A stretch of 64,000 nucleotides of DNA from a gamma proteobacterium symbiont of Ctena orbiculata (GTDB lineage Bacteria > Pseudomonadota > Gammaproteobacteria > Chromatiales > Chromatiaceae), in contig QBVC01000023.1 of NCBI GenBank assembly GCA_003058495.1, positions 1 to 64,000 of the forward strand, given 5' to 3'. Both the position numbers and the translations under genes were made by a program. This document shows, piece by piece, positions 27,808 to 36,122 of this stretch (positions within the stretch are counted from its first letter, which is position 1; the number at the start of each line of letters is the position of its first letter). A model generated the notes under the pieces. It worked only from the letters and a program-made list of their open reading frames with translations. It did not search any database and was not told where the DNA came from.

Positions 27808-28644
27808 ATGAAATATGTCGGTGCCCATGTCAGCGCATCGGGCGGGGTGGAGAACGCGCCGTTGAATGCCGAGGAGATCGGCGCCAGGGCATTTGCCCTG
27901 TTTACCAAGAATCAGCGCCAGTGGCGCGCGAAACCCCTGAGCGAAAAGTCGATTGCGGCCTTCAAGGCGAATCTCGACAGGGTCGGCATCGCTGCCGGGC
28001 ATGTGCTGCCCCACGACAGCTACCTGATCAATCTGGGACATCCCGAAGCGGAAGGACTGGAAAAATCGAGAGCGGCCTTTCTCGATGAGATGCGGCGCTG
28101 TGAGCAGCTCGGCCTGTCGCTGCTCAACTTTCACCCCGGGGCAACCCTGAGGAAGATCGGTGAAGAGGAGAGCCTGCAACGGGTCGCCGAATCGATCAAC
28201 CTGGCGCTCGCCCGGACCCAGGGCGTGACCGCGGTGATCGAAAACACCGCGGGCCAGGGGAGTACCCTGGGTTATCGCTTCGAACACCTGGCGGCGATCA
28301 TCGAGGCGGTGGAGGATAAGAGCCGGGTCGGTGTCTGTCTCGATACCTGCCACACCTTTGTCGCCGGCTACGATCTCAGAACCGAAGCGGCCTGTGACAA
28401 GACATTCGGCGAATTCGATCGCATCGTCGGTTTTTCCTATCTGCGCGGCATGCATCTCAACGACAGCAAGCCCGACCTGGGCGCCAGGGTCGATCGCCAC
28501 CACAGCCTCGGCATGGGTAAACTTGGCTGGGAGGTGTTTCGCTATATCATGCACGATCCGCGATTCGACAATATCCCGCTGGTATTGGAGACCATCGACG
28601 ATACGCTCTGGAAAGAGGAGATTGCCGCCCTCTATGACCTCTGA
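27808..28644 (+). CDS. nfo: deoxyribonuclease IV (endonuclease IV)
   Basis: 278 aa; [81 protein letters not shown]. Confidence 0.96.
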   Translation: MKYVGAHVSASGGVENAPLNAEEIGARAFALFTKNQRQWRAKPLSEKSIAAFKANLDRVGIAAGHVLPHDSYLINLGHPEAEGLEKSRAAFLDEMRRCEQLGLSLLNFHPGATLRKIGEEESLQRVAESINLALARTQGVTAVIENTAGQGSTLGYRFEHLAAIIEAVEDKSRVGVCLDTCHTFVAGYDLRTEAACDKTFGEFDRIVGFSYLRGMHLNDSKPDLGARVDRHHSLGMGKLGWEVFRYIMHDPRFDNIPLVLETIDDTLWKEEIAALYDL

Positions 28645-28696
28645 AGCCAATTCTGGCGACCTTGTCAGGGAGGGGGAATTCACATAACCTCACTGC

Positions 28697-30859
28697 ATGG
28701 CAACGCGTCAGCATAACCAAAGATTATTGCTGTTTATCCTTTTGCTTCTGTCACTCAACGTCGCGCCGCTGCAGGCCGAATCCGAAGTGGTGCGCATCGG
28801 TGTGTTGAGTCATCGTGGCGACAAGGCCACCTTGAGGGCCTGGAGTCCCACCGCCCATTTCCTCACCTACCATATACCGACCCACAAGTTCGTTATCCAG
28901 CCGTTGAAGTTCGATGAAGTCAATCCCGCGGTGGAGCAGGGAAAGATCGATTTTGTCCTGGTCAATCCCGGTATCTATGTCAATCTCGAGGTCAAATATC
29001 GCGTCTCCCGTATCGCTACCCTCTACAACCGGCGCAACGATGTCCCCTACAAGATCTTCGGCGGCGTCATCTTCACCCGCAAGGATCACCCGGAGATCAA
29101 TACCCTGGAGGATCTGCGCGGCCATACCATGATGGCGGTGGATGCCACCTCCCTGGGCGGCTTTCAGATGGCGATGCGGGAGATGGTGGAGCAGGGCGTG
29201 GATCCCTACAGTGATCTGGAGGCGCTGCGCTTTGGCGGTATTCACGACCGGGTGGTGATGGCCGTGCTCAAGGGCGAGGTCGATATCGGCACCGTGCGCA
29301 CCGATATCCTGGAGCGCATGGCCACGGCGGGCACCATCGATCTGGCGGATTTCCGTATCGTCAATCCACAAAACGTCGCGGAGTTCCCTTTCGCCCTGAG
29401 CACCCGCCTCTACCCCGAGTGGCCGTTCAGTAAAGTGGCCCATACCGCCGACAGCCTGGCGCAGAAGGTGGCGATAGCGCTGTTGAATATGCACCATGAC
29501 CATGCCGCCGCCCTCGCCGGCAACTATGCCGGCTGGACCATACCCCTCGACTACCAGCCGGTGCACGATCTCTTCATGACCCTCAAGCTGCCGCCCTACC
29601 AGTATCTGGGCAAGTTCACCCTGTCGGACGCCATCACTCGCTATTGGTACTGGTTCCTGGGGGGATTGATGATGCTGCTCTTCATGATCGTCATGACCCT
29701 CTGGGTAATGCGTCTCAACCAGGCGATCAAGAAGGCCAAGGAGCGCCTTGAGATGCAGCATGAACTGATCCTCGACTCGGTGGCGGACGGCATCTACGGG
29801 GTCGATCTGCAGGGCCGCTCCACCTTTTTCAACCGGGCGGCGGAGCGAATCACCGGCTGGAAGGCCGACGATGTCATCGGCCGCAATCAACACGAGATCC
29901 TCCACCATACCCATGCGGACGGATCGCCCCACAAGGCGGAGGAGTGCCCGGTCTATCAGACCTTCCGCGAAAATCAGGCCCGCTATGTCTCCGACGATGT
30001 CTTCTGGCGCCGGGACGGCAGCAGCTTCCCGGTGGAGTACAGCAGTACCCCGATCTGGGACGACAGCGGCAAGACGGTGGGCAGTGTGGTGGTGTTTCGC
30101 GATACCACAAGGCGCAAGCGGGCGGAGGAGGAGGCGCGCCAGCACCAGCTCGAGCTGGCCAGGGCTGGGCGCCTCAGCACCATGGGGGAGATGGCCTCGG
30201 GCATCGCCCATGAACTCAACCAGCCACTGACAGCCATCTCCACCAACGCCCAGGCCAGCATCCGTATCCTCGAATCGGACAGCTCCAACACCAATGTCTG
30301 CATCGATGTCATGGAGCGCATCGCCGCGCAGGCGGACCGTGCCGGTGAGATCATTCGTCAATTGCGCCGCCTGGTGCGCAAAGAGCCCCTGGAGCGCAGC
30401 GAAGGCAATGTCAACGACCTGGTCAACGCGGTGGCGTTGTTGATCTGGCCCGATGTCAGGAAGGCGTCGGTGAAGCTGGAGCTCGATCTCGATGAGACCC
30501 TGCCTGCAATCCCGCTGCAGCCTATCCAGATAGAGCAGGTGATCCTGAACCTGGCGCGCAACGCCATCGAGGCCCTGCTCGAGAAGCGAGGCGGTGAACG
30601 CAAGCTCCACATCGGCACCCAGAACAAGGCAGGCAAATCCATCGCCGTGGTCGTGCGCGACAACGGGCCCGGGGTAAAGCAGGAACTCGCCACTACCCTG
30701 TTTGATCCGTTTGTCACCGGCAAGCCCCAAGGGATGGGGCTGGGGCTATCCATCAGCTACGGGATCATTGAGGCCCATGGTGGTAAACTCTCTCTCAACC
30801 CGGCCTACGAGGAGGGCGCGGAGTTCGATTTCTACCTGCCATTCGGGGAGGCGAGCTAG
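28697..30859 (+). CDS. membrane sensor histidine kinase with N-terminal PhnD-like binding domain and PAS domain (TtrS-like)
   Basis: 720 aa; VVRIGVLSHRGDKATLRAWSPTAHFLTYHIPTHKFVIQPL, TM near residue 325, PAS, MASGIAHELNQPLTAISTNAQASIRIL (H-box), VVRDNGPGVKQEL. Confidence 0.9.
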   Translation: MATRQHNQRLLLFILLLLSLNVAPLQAESEVVRIGVLSHRGDKATLRAWSPTAHFLTYHIPTHKFVIQPLKFDEVNPAVEQGKIDFVLVNPGIYVNLEVKYRVSRIATLYNRRNDVPYKIFGGVIFTRKDHPEINTLEDLRGHTMMAVDATSLGGFQMAMREMVEQGVDPYSDLEALRFGGIHDRVVMAVLKGEVDIGTVRTDILERMATAGTIDLADFRIVNPQNVAEFPFALSTRLYPEWPFSKVAHTADSLAQKVAIALLNMHHDHAAALAGNYAGWTIPLDYQPVHDLFMTLKLPPYQYLGKFTLSDAITRYWYWFLGGLMMLLFMIVMTLWVMRLNQAIKKAKERLEMQHELILDSVADGIYGVDLQGRSTFFNRAAERITGWKADDVIGRNQHEILHHTHADGSPHKAEECPVYQTFRENQARYVSDDVFWRRDGSSFPVEYSSTPIWDDSGKTVGSVVVFRDTTRRKRAEEEARQHQLELARAGRLSTMGEMASGIAHELNQPLTAISTNAQASIRILESDSSNTNVCIDVMERIAAQADRAGEIIRQLRRLVRKEPLERSEGNVNDLVNAVALLIWPDVRKASVKLELDLDETLPAIPLQPIQIEQVILNLARNAIEALLEKRGGERKLHIGTQNKAGKSIAVVVRDNGPGVKQELATTLFDPFVTGKPQGMGLGLSISYGIIEAHGGKLSLNPAYEEGAEFDFYLPFGEAS

Positions 30860-31473
30860 TGGATCAGTCAAAGCCGACAGTGTTCGTTGTTGACGACGAT
30901 GAGGAGGTACGCGGCGCCCTGAAACTGCTCTTCGAATCGGTCGGCCTCCCCGTCATCTGCTACCCTTCGGCGGTGGATTATCTGGATCAGTTCGACGAGT
31001 CCCTGCCGGGCTGCCTGGTCGTGGATATCCGCATGCCGGGGATGAGCGGACTCGACATGCAGGAGAAGCTCGCCGAACGGCAGATCCACCCCCCGGTGAT
31101 CATCATCACCGGGCATGGGGATGTGCCGATGGCGGTGCGCGCGGTACAGGCGGGTGCGGTGGACTTTATCGAAAAACCCTTTCGCGACCAGATCCTCCTC
31201 GACAGCGTCCATCGCGCCATCGAGATGGATGCGGAGCGGCGTGGTGAGGCCTCCCGCCTGTCGGAGATTCGCGAACACCTGAATCAGCTGACACCGCGGG
31301 AGCGGGAGGTCCTCGATCTGGTCATCAGCGGCATGCGCAACAAGAATATATCCGAACAGCTGGGCATCACCCTCTCCACTGTCGAGGCCCATCGCTCCCG
31401 GGTGATGGAGAAGATGCAGGCCGACTCCCTGTCCCATCTGATGCGTATGATGCTTACCCTGGAAAAGGATTAA
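30859..31473 (+). CDS. FixJ/TtrR-like response regulator with LuxR-type HTH
   Basis: 204 aa; VFVVDDDEEVRGALKLLFESVG, receiver D in VVDIRMPGMSGL, LTPREREVLDLVISGMRNKNISEQLGITLSTVEAHRSRVMEKM; start overlaps the kinase stop. Confidence 0.93.
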   Translation: MDQSKPTVFVVDDDEEVRGALKLLFESVGLPVICYPSAVDYLDQFDESLPGCLVVDIRMPGMSGLDMQEKLAERQIHPPVIIITGHGDVPMAVRAVQAGAVDFIEKPFRDQILLDSVHRAIEMDAERRGEASRLSEIREHLNQLTPREREVLDLVISGMRNKNISEQLGITLSTVEAHRSRVMEKMQADSLSHLMRMMLTLEKD

Positions 31474-31763
31474 GGAAAACCTTAACCGGCACTCGCGTAT
31501 GTCGGGATTTTCACCGCCCTACAAAGAGTTACATAATAACGCCTCCCCATGCCCTATCCGGAGCGAGCGCATGGGGATCGGCCAGCTGGATGGCCGGGAG
31601 GTAGTGAACCAAAACAGGCACCTTCCGGCAATTCAGCTGGTTTTTTTGTTGCACTGTCGGATTCCGCATGAAAAGGCCAGGATATTAGAAAAGCCTGGGA
31701 ACCCGGCCCATCACCGCGCGGCGGTCTGGTGAGTCCAGCGACCAATAACTGGAGGATGAAAGA

Positions 31764-33539
31764 ATGACGATTTCAAGACGCGAATTTCTTCGCCTGATGG
31801 GTATCGCCGGCGCCGCCGGTATGATGCCTTCATCCATCTTCGCGGCGGCGAAGCAGCCGGCCGATCTCTACGAGGTGCCGAAGTTCGGCAATCTCTCACT
31901 GCTGCATATCACCGATTGCCATGCCCAGTTGAATCCGATCTATTTCCGTGAACCGAGCGTCAACCTGGGCTTGGACCAGGCCTTCAACAAGGCGCCGCAC
32001 CTGGTCGGCAGGCGTCTCCTCGACCATTTCGGTATCGCCCCGGGGAGCATCGAGGCCCACGCCTTCAGCTATCTCGATTTCGACACCGCGGCGGGCAAAT
32101 ACGGCAGGGTCGGCGGCTTTGCCCACCTCAAGACCCTGGTGCAGCGCATCCGCGACGACAGAGGGCCGGGCAACAGCCTGCTCCTCGATGGCGGCGATAC
32201 CTGGCAGGGTTCGGGCACCGCCTACTGGACCCGCGGCAAGGATATGGTCGGCGCCTGCAACCGTCTTGGCGTCGATGTCATGACCGGCCATTGGGAGTTC
32301 ACCTACCTGGATGAGGAGGTTGTCTCCAACATCGCCGACTTCAAGGGCGATTTCGTGGCGCAGAACGTGATGGTCCGCGAAGAGGCGTTGTTCGACTACA
32401 GGTTCGCGGACTTCGAGGGCTTCAACGAGGATGAGGGCAACGCCTTCAGGCCCTATGTGATGAAACAGGTGGGCGGCGCCCGGGTGGCGGTGATCGGCCA
32501 GGCCTTTCCCTACACCCCCATCGCCAATCCCCAGCGTTTCATTCCCGACTGGACCTTCGGCATCCAGGATGAGCTGATGCAGGGTGTGGTGGATGCTGTA
32601 CGTGAAAACGAAAAGCCCGACCTGGTGGTGGTAATCTCCCACAACGGCATGGATGTGGACCTGAAGATGGCCTCCCGGGTCGCCGGCATCGATGTCATCT
32701 TCGGCGGCCATACCCACGACGGCATGCCCGCGCCCACCCTGGTGAAGAATTCCGGCGGCAAGACCCTGGTCACCAATGCCGGCTCCAACGGCAAGTTCCT
32801 CGGGGTCATGGATCTCGATGTGAAGGGCGGCAAGCTGCGGGACTTCCGCTATCGCCTGCTGCCCGTCTTCTCCAACCTGCTGCCGGCGGACAAGGCGATG
32901 CAGGCCTACATCGACGAGGTGCGCGCACCCTACAAGGCAAAGCTGGATGAGAAGCTGGCGGTGGCCGAGGAGACCCTCTATCGCCGCGGCAACTTCAACG
33001 GCACCTTCGATCAGGTCATCTGCGACGCCCTGACCACGGTCAACGACGCCCAGATATCCCTCTCCCCCGGCTTTCGCTGGGGCACCACGGTGCTGCCTGG
33101 CCAGACCATCACCATGGACAACGTCATGGACCAGACCTGCATCACCTATCCCGAGACCTATCGACGGGAGATGAAGGGCAGCGATATCAAGGCGATACTC
33201 GAGGATGTGGGTGACAACCTCTTCAACAAGGACCCCTACTATCAGCAGGGCGGTGACATGGTGCGGGTCGGTGGCCTCGACTACGTCTGCGAACCCGGCG
33301 CCGGCTTCGGCAAGCGCATCTCCAACATGACCCTGAATGACGGCACCAAGATCGAGGCGGACAAGAGCTATGTGGTCGCCGGCTGGGCCACCGTCGGCTC
33401 CAAGGCCCCCGGCGAGCCGATCTGGGACACCGTGGCGAAATATCTGCGCGACCAGAAGACGGTGAAGATCAAGAAACTCAATACACCGAAACTTGTCGGT
33501 GTGAAAGACAATCCGGGGCTCGCCGAGTATCCCGGATAA
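31764..33539 (+). CDS. soxB: thiosulfohydrolase SoxB
   Basis: 591 aa; Tat motif SRREFLRLMG, LLHITDCHAQLNPIYFREPSVNLG, LLLDGGDTWQGSGTAYWTRGKDMV, GHWEFTY, FGGHTHDGMP. Confidence 0.95.
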   Translation: MTISRREFLRLMGIAGAAGMMPSSIFAAAKQPADLYEVPKFGNLSLLHITDCHAQLNPIYFREPSVNLGLDQAFNKAPHLVGRRLLDHFGIAPGSIEAHAFSYLDFDTAAGKYGRVGGFAHLKTLVQRIRDDRGPGNSLLLDGGDTWQGSGTAYWTRGKDMVGACNRLGVDVMTGHWEFTYLDEEVVSNIADFKGDFVAQNVMVREEALFDYRFADFEGFNEDEGNAFRPYVMKQVGGARVAVIGQAFPYTPIANPQRFIPDWTFGIQDELMQGVVDAVRENEKPDLVVVISHNGMDVDLKMASRVAGIDVIFGGHTHDGMPAPTLVKNSGGKTLVTNAGSNGKFLGVMDLDVKGGKLRDFRYRLLPVFSNLLPADKAMQAYIDEVRAPYKAKLDEKLAVAEETLYRRGNFNGTFDQVICDALTTVNDAQISLSPGFRWGTTVLPGQTITMDNVMDQTCITYPETYRREMKGSDIKAILEDVGDNLFNKDPYYQQGGDMVRVGGLDYVCEPGAGFGKRISNMTLNDGTKIEADKSYVVAGWATVGSKAPGEPIWDTVAKYLRDQKTVKIKKLNTPKLVGVKDNPGLAEYPG

Positions 33540-33546
33540 TATAAAA

Positions 33547-33711
33547 AGTCCGCAAATGAACGCGAATGAACGCAAATGTTATGAAAAGTATAGCTTGTCA
33601 CACCTCATAACCGTGTTGTCTGGTCAGTGCTGATGCCTGTATCTTGATAAAACAAGTCCAACGCATCACATGTAAAATACATTTGCGTTTATTAGCGTTC
33701 ATTTGCGGACT
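33547..33711. mobile_element. inverted-repeat-bounded short element, family 2 copy B
   Basis: AGTCCGCAAATGAACGCGAATGAACGCAAATG ... CATTTGCGTTTATTAGCGTTCATTTGCGGACT; same termini as 25845-26016. Confidence 0.72.
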
Positions 33712-33719
33712 ACTGGAAT

Positions 33720-34301
33720 GTGGCTAAAGAGTTAATCAGCGGATTGGCGGTTGCGATAACCTTTATCGCCTTTTTTCCCTATCTACGTTCCATATTCACC
33801 GGGCGGACCAAGCCCCATGTCTTCTCCTGGGTCATCTGGGGCAGCACCACCTTTATTGTATTTCTCGCCCAGCTTGAGGATGGCGGTGGGATAGGGGCCT
33901 GGCCAATCGGCATTTCGGGTGTGATCACGCTCTTTATTGCCTTCCTCGCCTATCTGAAGAAATCGGACATCGCAATCACAAGACTTGACTGGTCCTTTTT
34001 TGCCGCGGCAATGGCCTCCATACCTGTCTGGTATGTCACAGCGGATCCCACCTGGGCCGTCATCCTGTTGACCGCCATCGACGTGATCGGTTTCGGACCG
34101 ACCATCCGGAAGGCGTTTGCCCACCCCTACGATGAGGACTTGACCTTTTTTGCGCTGTTTGTGGTGCGCAATGCCTTGGTGATCGCGGCGCTGGAAAATT
34201 ACACCCTGGCGACCCTGCTCTTTCCTGCGGTAATTGCGCTGGTATGTCTCCTCTTCGTCATAACGATCGTTCAGCGCAGAGGTGCATTTCGACAGGGTTA
34301 A
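33720..34301 (+). CDS. multi-pass membrane protein of unknown function
   Basis: 193 aa, several hydrophobic helices (AVAITFIAFFPYLRSIF, HVFSWVIWGSTTFIVFLAQ, ...); family not recognised. Confidence 0.75.
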   Translation: MAKELISGLAVAITFIAFFPYLRSIFTGRTKPHVFSWVIWGSTTFIVFLAQLEDGGGIGAWPIGISGVITLFIAFLAYLKKSDIAITRLDWSFFAAAMASIPVWYVTADPTWAVILLTAIDVIGFGPTIRKAFAHPYDEDLTFFALFVVRNALVIAALENYTLATLLFPAVIALVCLLFVITIVQRRGAFRQG

Positions 34302-34377
34302 TCAGTTCCAGGTCTCTCTATCACACAAGGAGAACAGTAAGATTGGGACAGGTGGTTTGGCAGGGGTCTGCAAATGT

Positions 34378-35226
34378 TCACCAGCGTCGGTTGATGGTGT
34401 ACTCGCCCGGTCGACCTACAAAAGGCAGCATCAGCATCCCCGGCAGCCGGTCCACCTGCTGCGGATCGCGAAAATCGCTCACCCCGAGCTCCATCGCTAC
34501 ATGCCCCTCTGGCGGTTGCGCAACATAGGTACCGAACAGCCGATCCCACCAGGGGAGGCTAAAACCGAAGTTGGAGTTGGCCAAAGGGGCGTGAACAGAG
34601 TGGTGAACCCGGTGCATGTCGGGGGTGACGACGAAGAGGCGCAACACCCGGTCGAACCTTTCCGGGATCGAGATGTTGCCATGGTTGAACATCGCGGTGG
34701 CATTGAGCAGGACCTCGAAAATGACCACCGCCACCAGGGGTGGACCCAGGAGCAGGATGGTGGCCATCTTGATCAGCATGGAGAGGATGATCTCGATGGT
34801 ATGGAAGCGCGCGCCGGTGGTGACGTCGTAGTCGAGGTCGGCATGATGCACCCGGTGCAGGCGCCAGAGCAGGGGAACGGCGTGGACCATCACATGCTGC
34901 AGGTAGATGACGAAATCCATCGCCACCACGGCGATGACCGCCGCCAGCGGGAGTGGCAGGCTGTAGTGGTTGAGGAGTCCCCAGCCCTGCTCCTGGGCAA
35001 GGGCCGCCACCCCCACCGCGGCGGCGGGGAAGAGCAGGCGCAGAACCACTGTGTTGAGGGCGATGAGGCCGAGGTTGTTGATCCAGCGCGCCCCCTTGGA
35101 GACGGTGAGCCGGCGACGGGGTGAGAGGATCTCCCACAGGGCCATGAGGGCGAAAACGCCAAAAAAGAAACTCAGGCGGATGGGTAGTTCGTTGCCGAGC
35201 ACCCAGTCGTTCCAGTTCATGGTCAC
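34378..35226 (-). CDS. sterol desaturase/fatty acid hydroxylase superfamily protein
   Basis: 282 aa; His clusters LQHVMVHAVPLLWRLHRVHHAD, FNHGNI, DMHRVHHSVH. Confidence 0.92.
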   Translation of the reverse strand: MTMNWNDWVLGNELPIRLSFFFGVFALMALWEILSPRRRLTVSKGARWINNLGLIALNTVVLRLLFPAAAVGVAALAQEQGWGLLNHYSLPLPLAAVIAVVAMDFVIYLQHVMVHAVPLLWRLHRVHHADLDYDVTTGARFHTIEIILSMLIKMATILLLGPPLVAVVIFEVLLNATAMFNHGNISIPERFDRVLRLFVVTPDMHRVHHSVHAPLANSNFGFSLPWWDRLFGTYVAQPPEGHVAMELGVSDFRDPQQVDRLPGMLMLPFVGRPGEYTINRRW

Positions 35227-35268
35227 CTATCCTCCAATGCCAATTCTGCTATAATTCTCTTTAATTAT

Positions 35269-35282
35269 CTATTATTCAATAG
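35269..35282. promoter_or_regulatory. candidate operator CTATTATTCAATAG in the divergent promoter region of the ArsR-rhodanese gene
   Basis: CTATT-N4-AATAG palindrome with nearby TTGAATTATTGAA in an AT-rich spacer. Confidence 0.35.
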
Positions 35283-35295
35283 ATCTCTTGAATTA

Positions 35296-35976
35296 TTGAA
35301 GTTCATCGGACGCAATATGTCAAGCACGCATTTCAAACACGATCTCTTCAACGAGTTCGCCCGGGTCGCCAGGGCGATGAGCAACGGTTACCGCCTGGAG
35401 CTGCTGGAATACCTCGCCCAGGGAGAGCGCAGCGTGGATGCCTTGGCCCAGGTATCCGGGCTGACGGTGGCGAATACCTCGCAACATCTGCAGCAGCTCC
35501 GGCAGGCCGGCCTGGTGGTCAACCGCAAGCAGGGGCACAAGGTCTTTTACCGTTTGAGTGGCTTGGATGTCTCATCCCTGCTCGCTTCGCTGCGGGAGGT
35601 GGCTGAACGGCGCCTGGCGGAGGTGGACCGGCTGGTGGATGACTATCTGAAGGTCAAGGACGGCCTGGAACCCATACCGGCCCGTGAACTGCTCGAGCGT
35701 GCGAAACAGGGCCTGGTGACCGTGCTCGATGTGCGTCCCAGGGAGGAGTTTGAAGCGGGGCATCTGCCCGGCGCCATCAACATCCCGCTCGATGAGCTGG
35801 AGACACACCTCGACAGCCTGGATCCGCAGGGTGAGATCGTCGCCTACTGCCGCGGCCCCCATTGTGTGCTGGCCTTTGATGCGGTGGCCAGATTGAGACG
35901 GAGAGGCCTCACCGCGCACCGCCTGGAGGGGGGGCTTCCGGAGTGGGTGTTGGAGGGATTGCCGGTCGAGAGATGA
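35296..35976 (+). CDS. ArsR-type HTH regulator fused to a rhodanese domain
   Basis: 226 aa; EYLAQGERSVDALAQVSGLTVANTSQHLQQLRQAGLVVNRKQGHKVFYRL, then VTVLDVRPREEFEAGHLPGAINIPLDEL...IVAYCRGPHCVLA. Confidence 0.93.
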   Translation: MKFIGRNMSSTHFKHDLFNEFARVARAMSNGYRLELLEYLAQGERSVDALAQVSGLTVANTSQHLQQLRQAGLVVNRKQGHKVFYRLSGLDVSSLLASLREVAERRLAEVDRLVDDYLKVKDGLEPIPARELLERAKQGLVTVLDVRPREEFEAGHLPGAINIPLDELETHLDSLDPQGEIVAYCRGPHCVLAFDAVARLRRRGLTAHRLEGGLPEWVLEGLPVER

Positions 35977-36122
35977 CTCCATCCACGAAATCACAAGCAG
36001 ATGCCTTTCATAAATCACAGACCGGATTTATAGTTAAAATATGAGTGGTTGATGTAGGGATATCTCCTTATTCACGGATTTTTTGGACCGTAATCTCTAT
36101 CCCCACATGTCAGGCAGCGGAT

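Noticed and set aside
28751-30730. 659-aa minus-strand ORF opposite the sensor kinase
   Set aside because: Shadow ORF with no recognisable domain; the plus strand carries PAS and kinase motifs.
31499-31732. 77-aa ORF between the response regulator and soxB
   Set aside because: No recognisable domain; region better explained as soxB leader with hairpins.
31896-33575. 559-aa minus-strand ORF opposite soxB
   Set aside because: Shadow ORF; Val/Gly/His-rich composition typical of antisense frames; soxB is certain.
34282-35124. 280-aa plus-strand ORF opposite the sterol desaturase gene
   Set aside because: Gln/His/Gly-rich shadow translation; the minus strand has the conserved His clusters.
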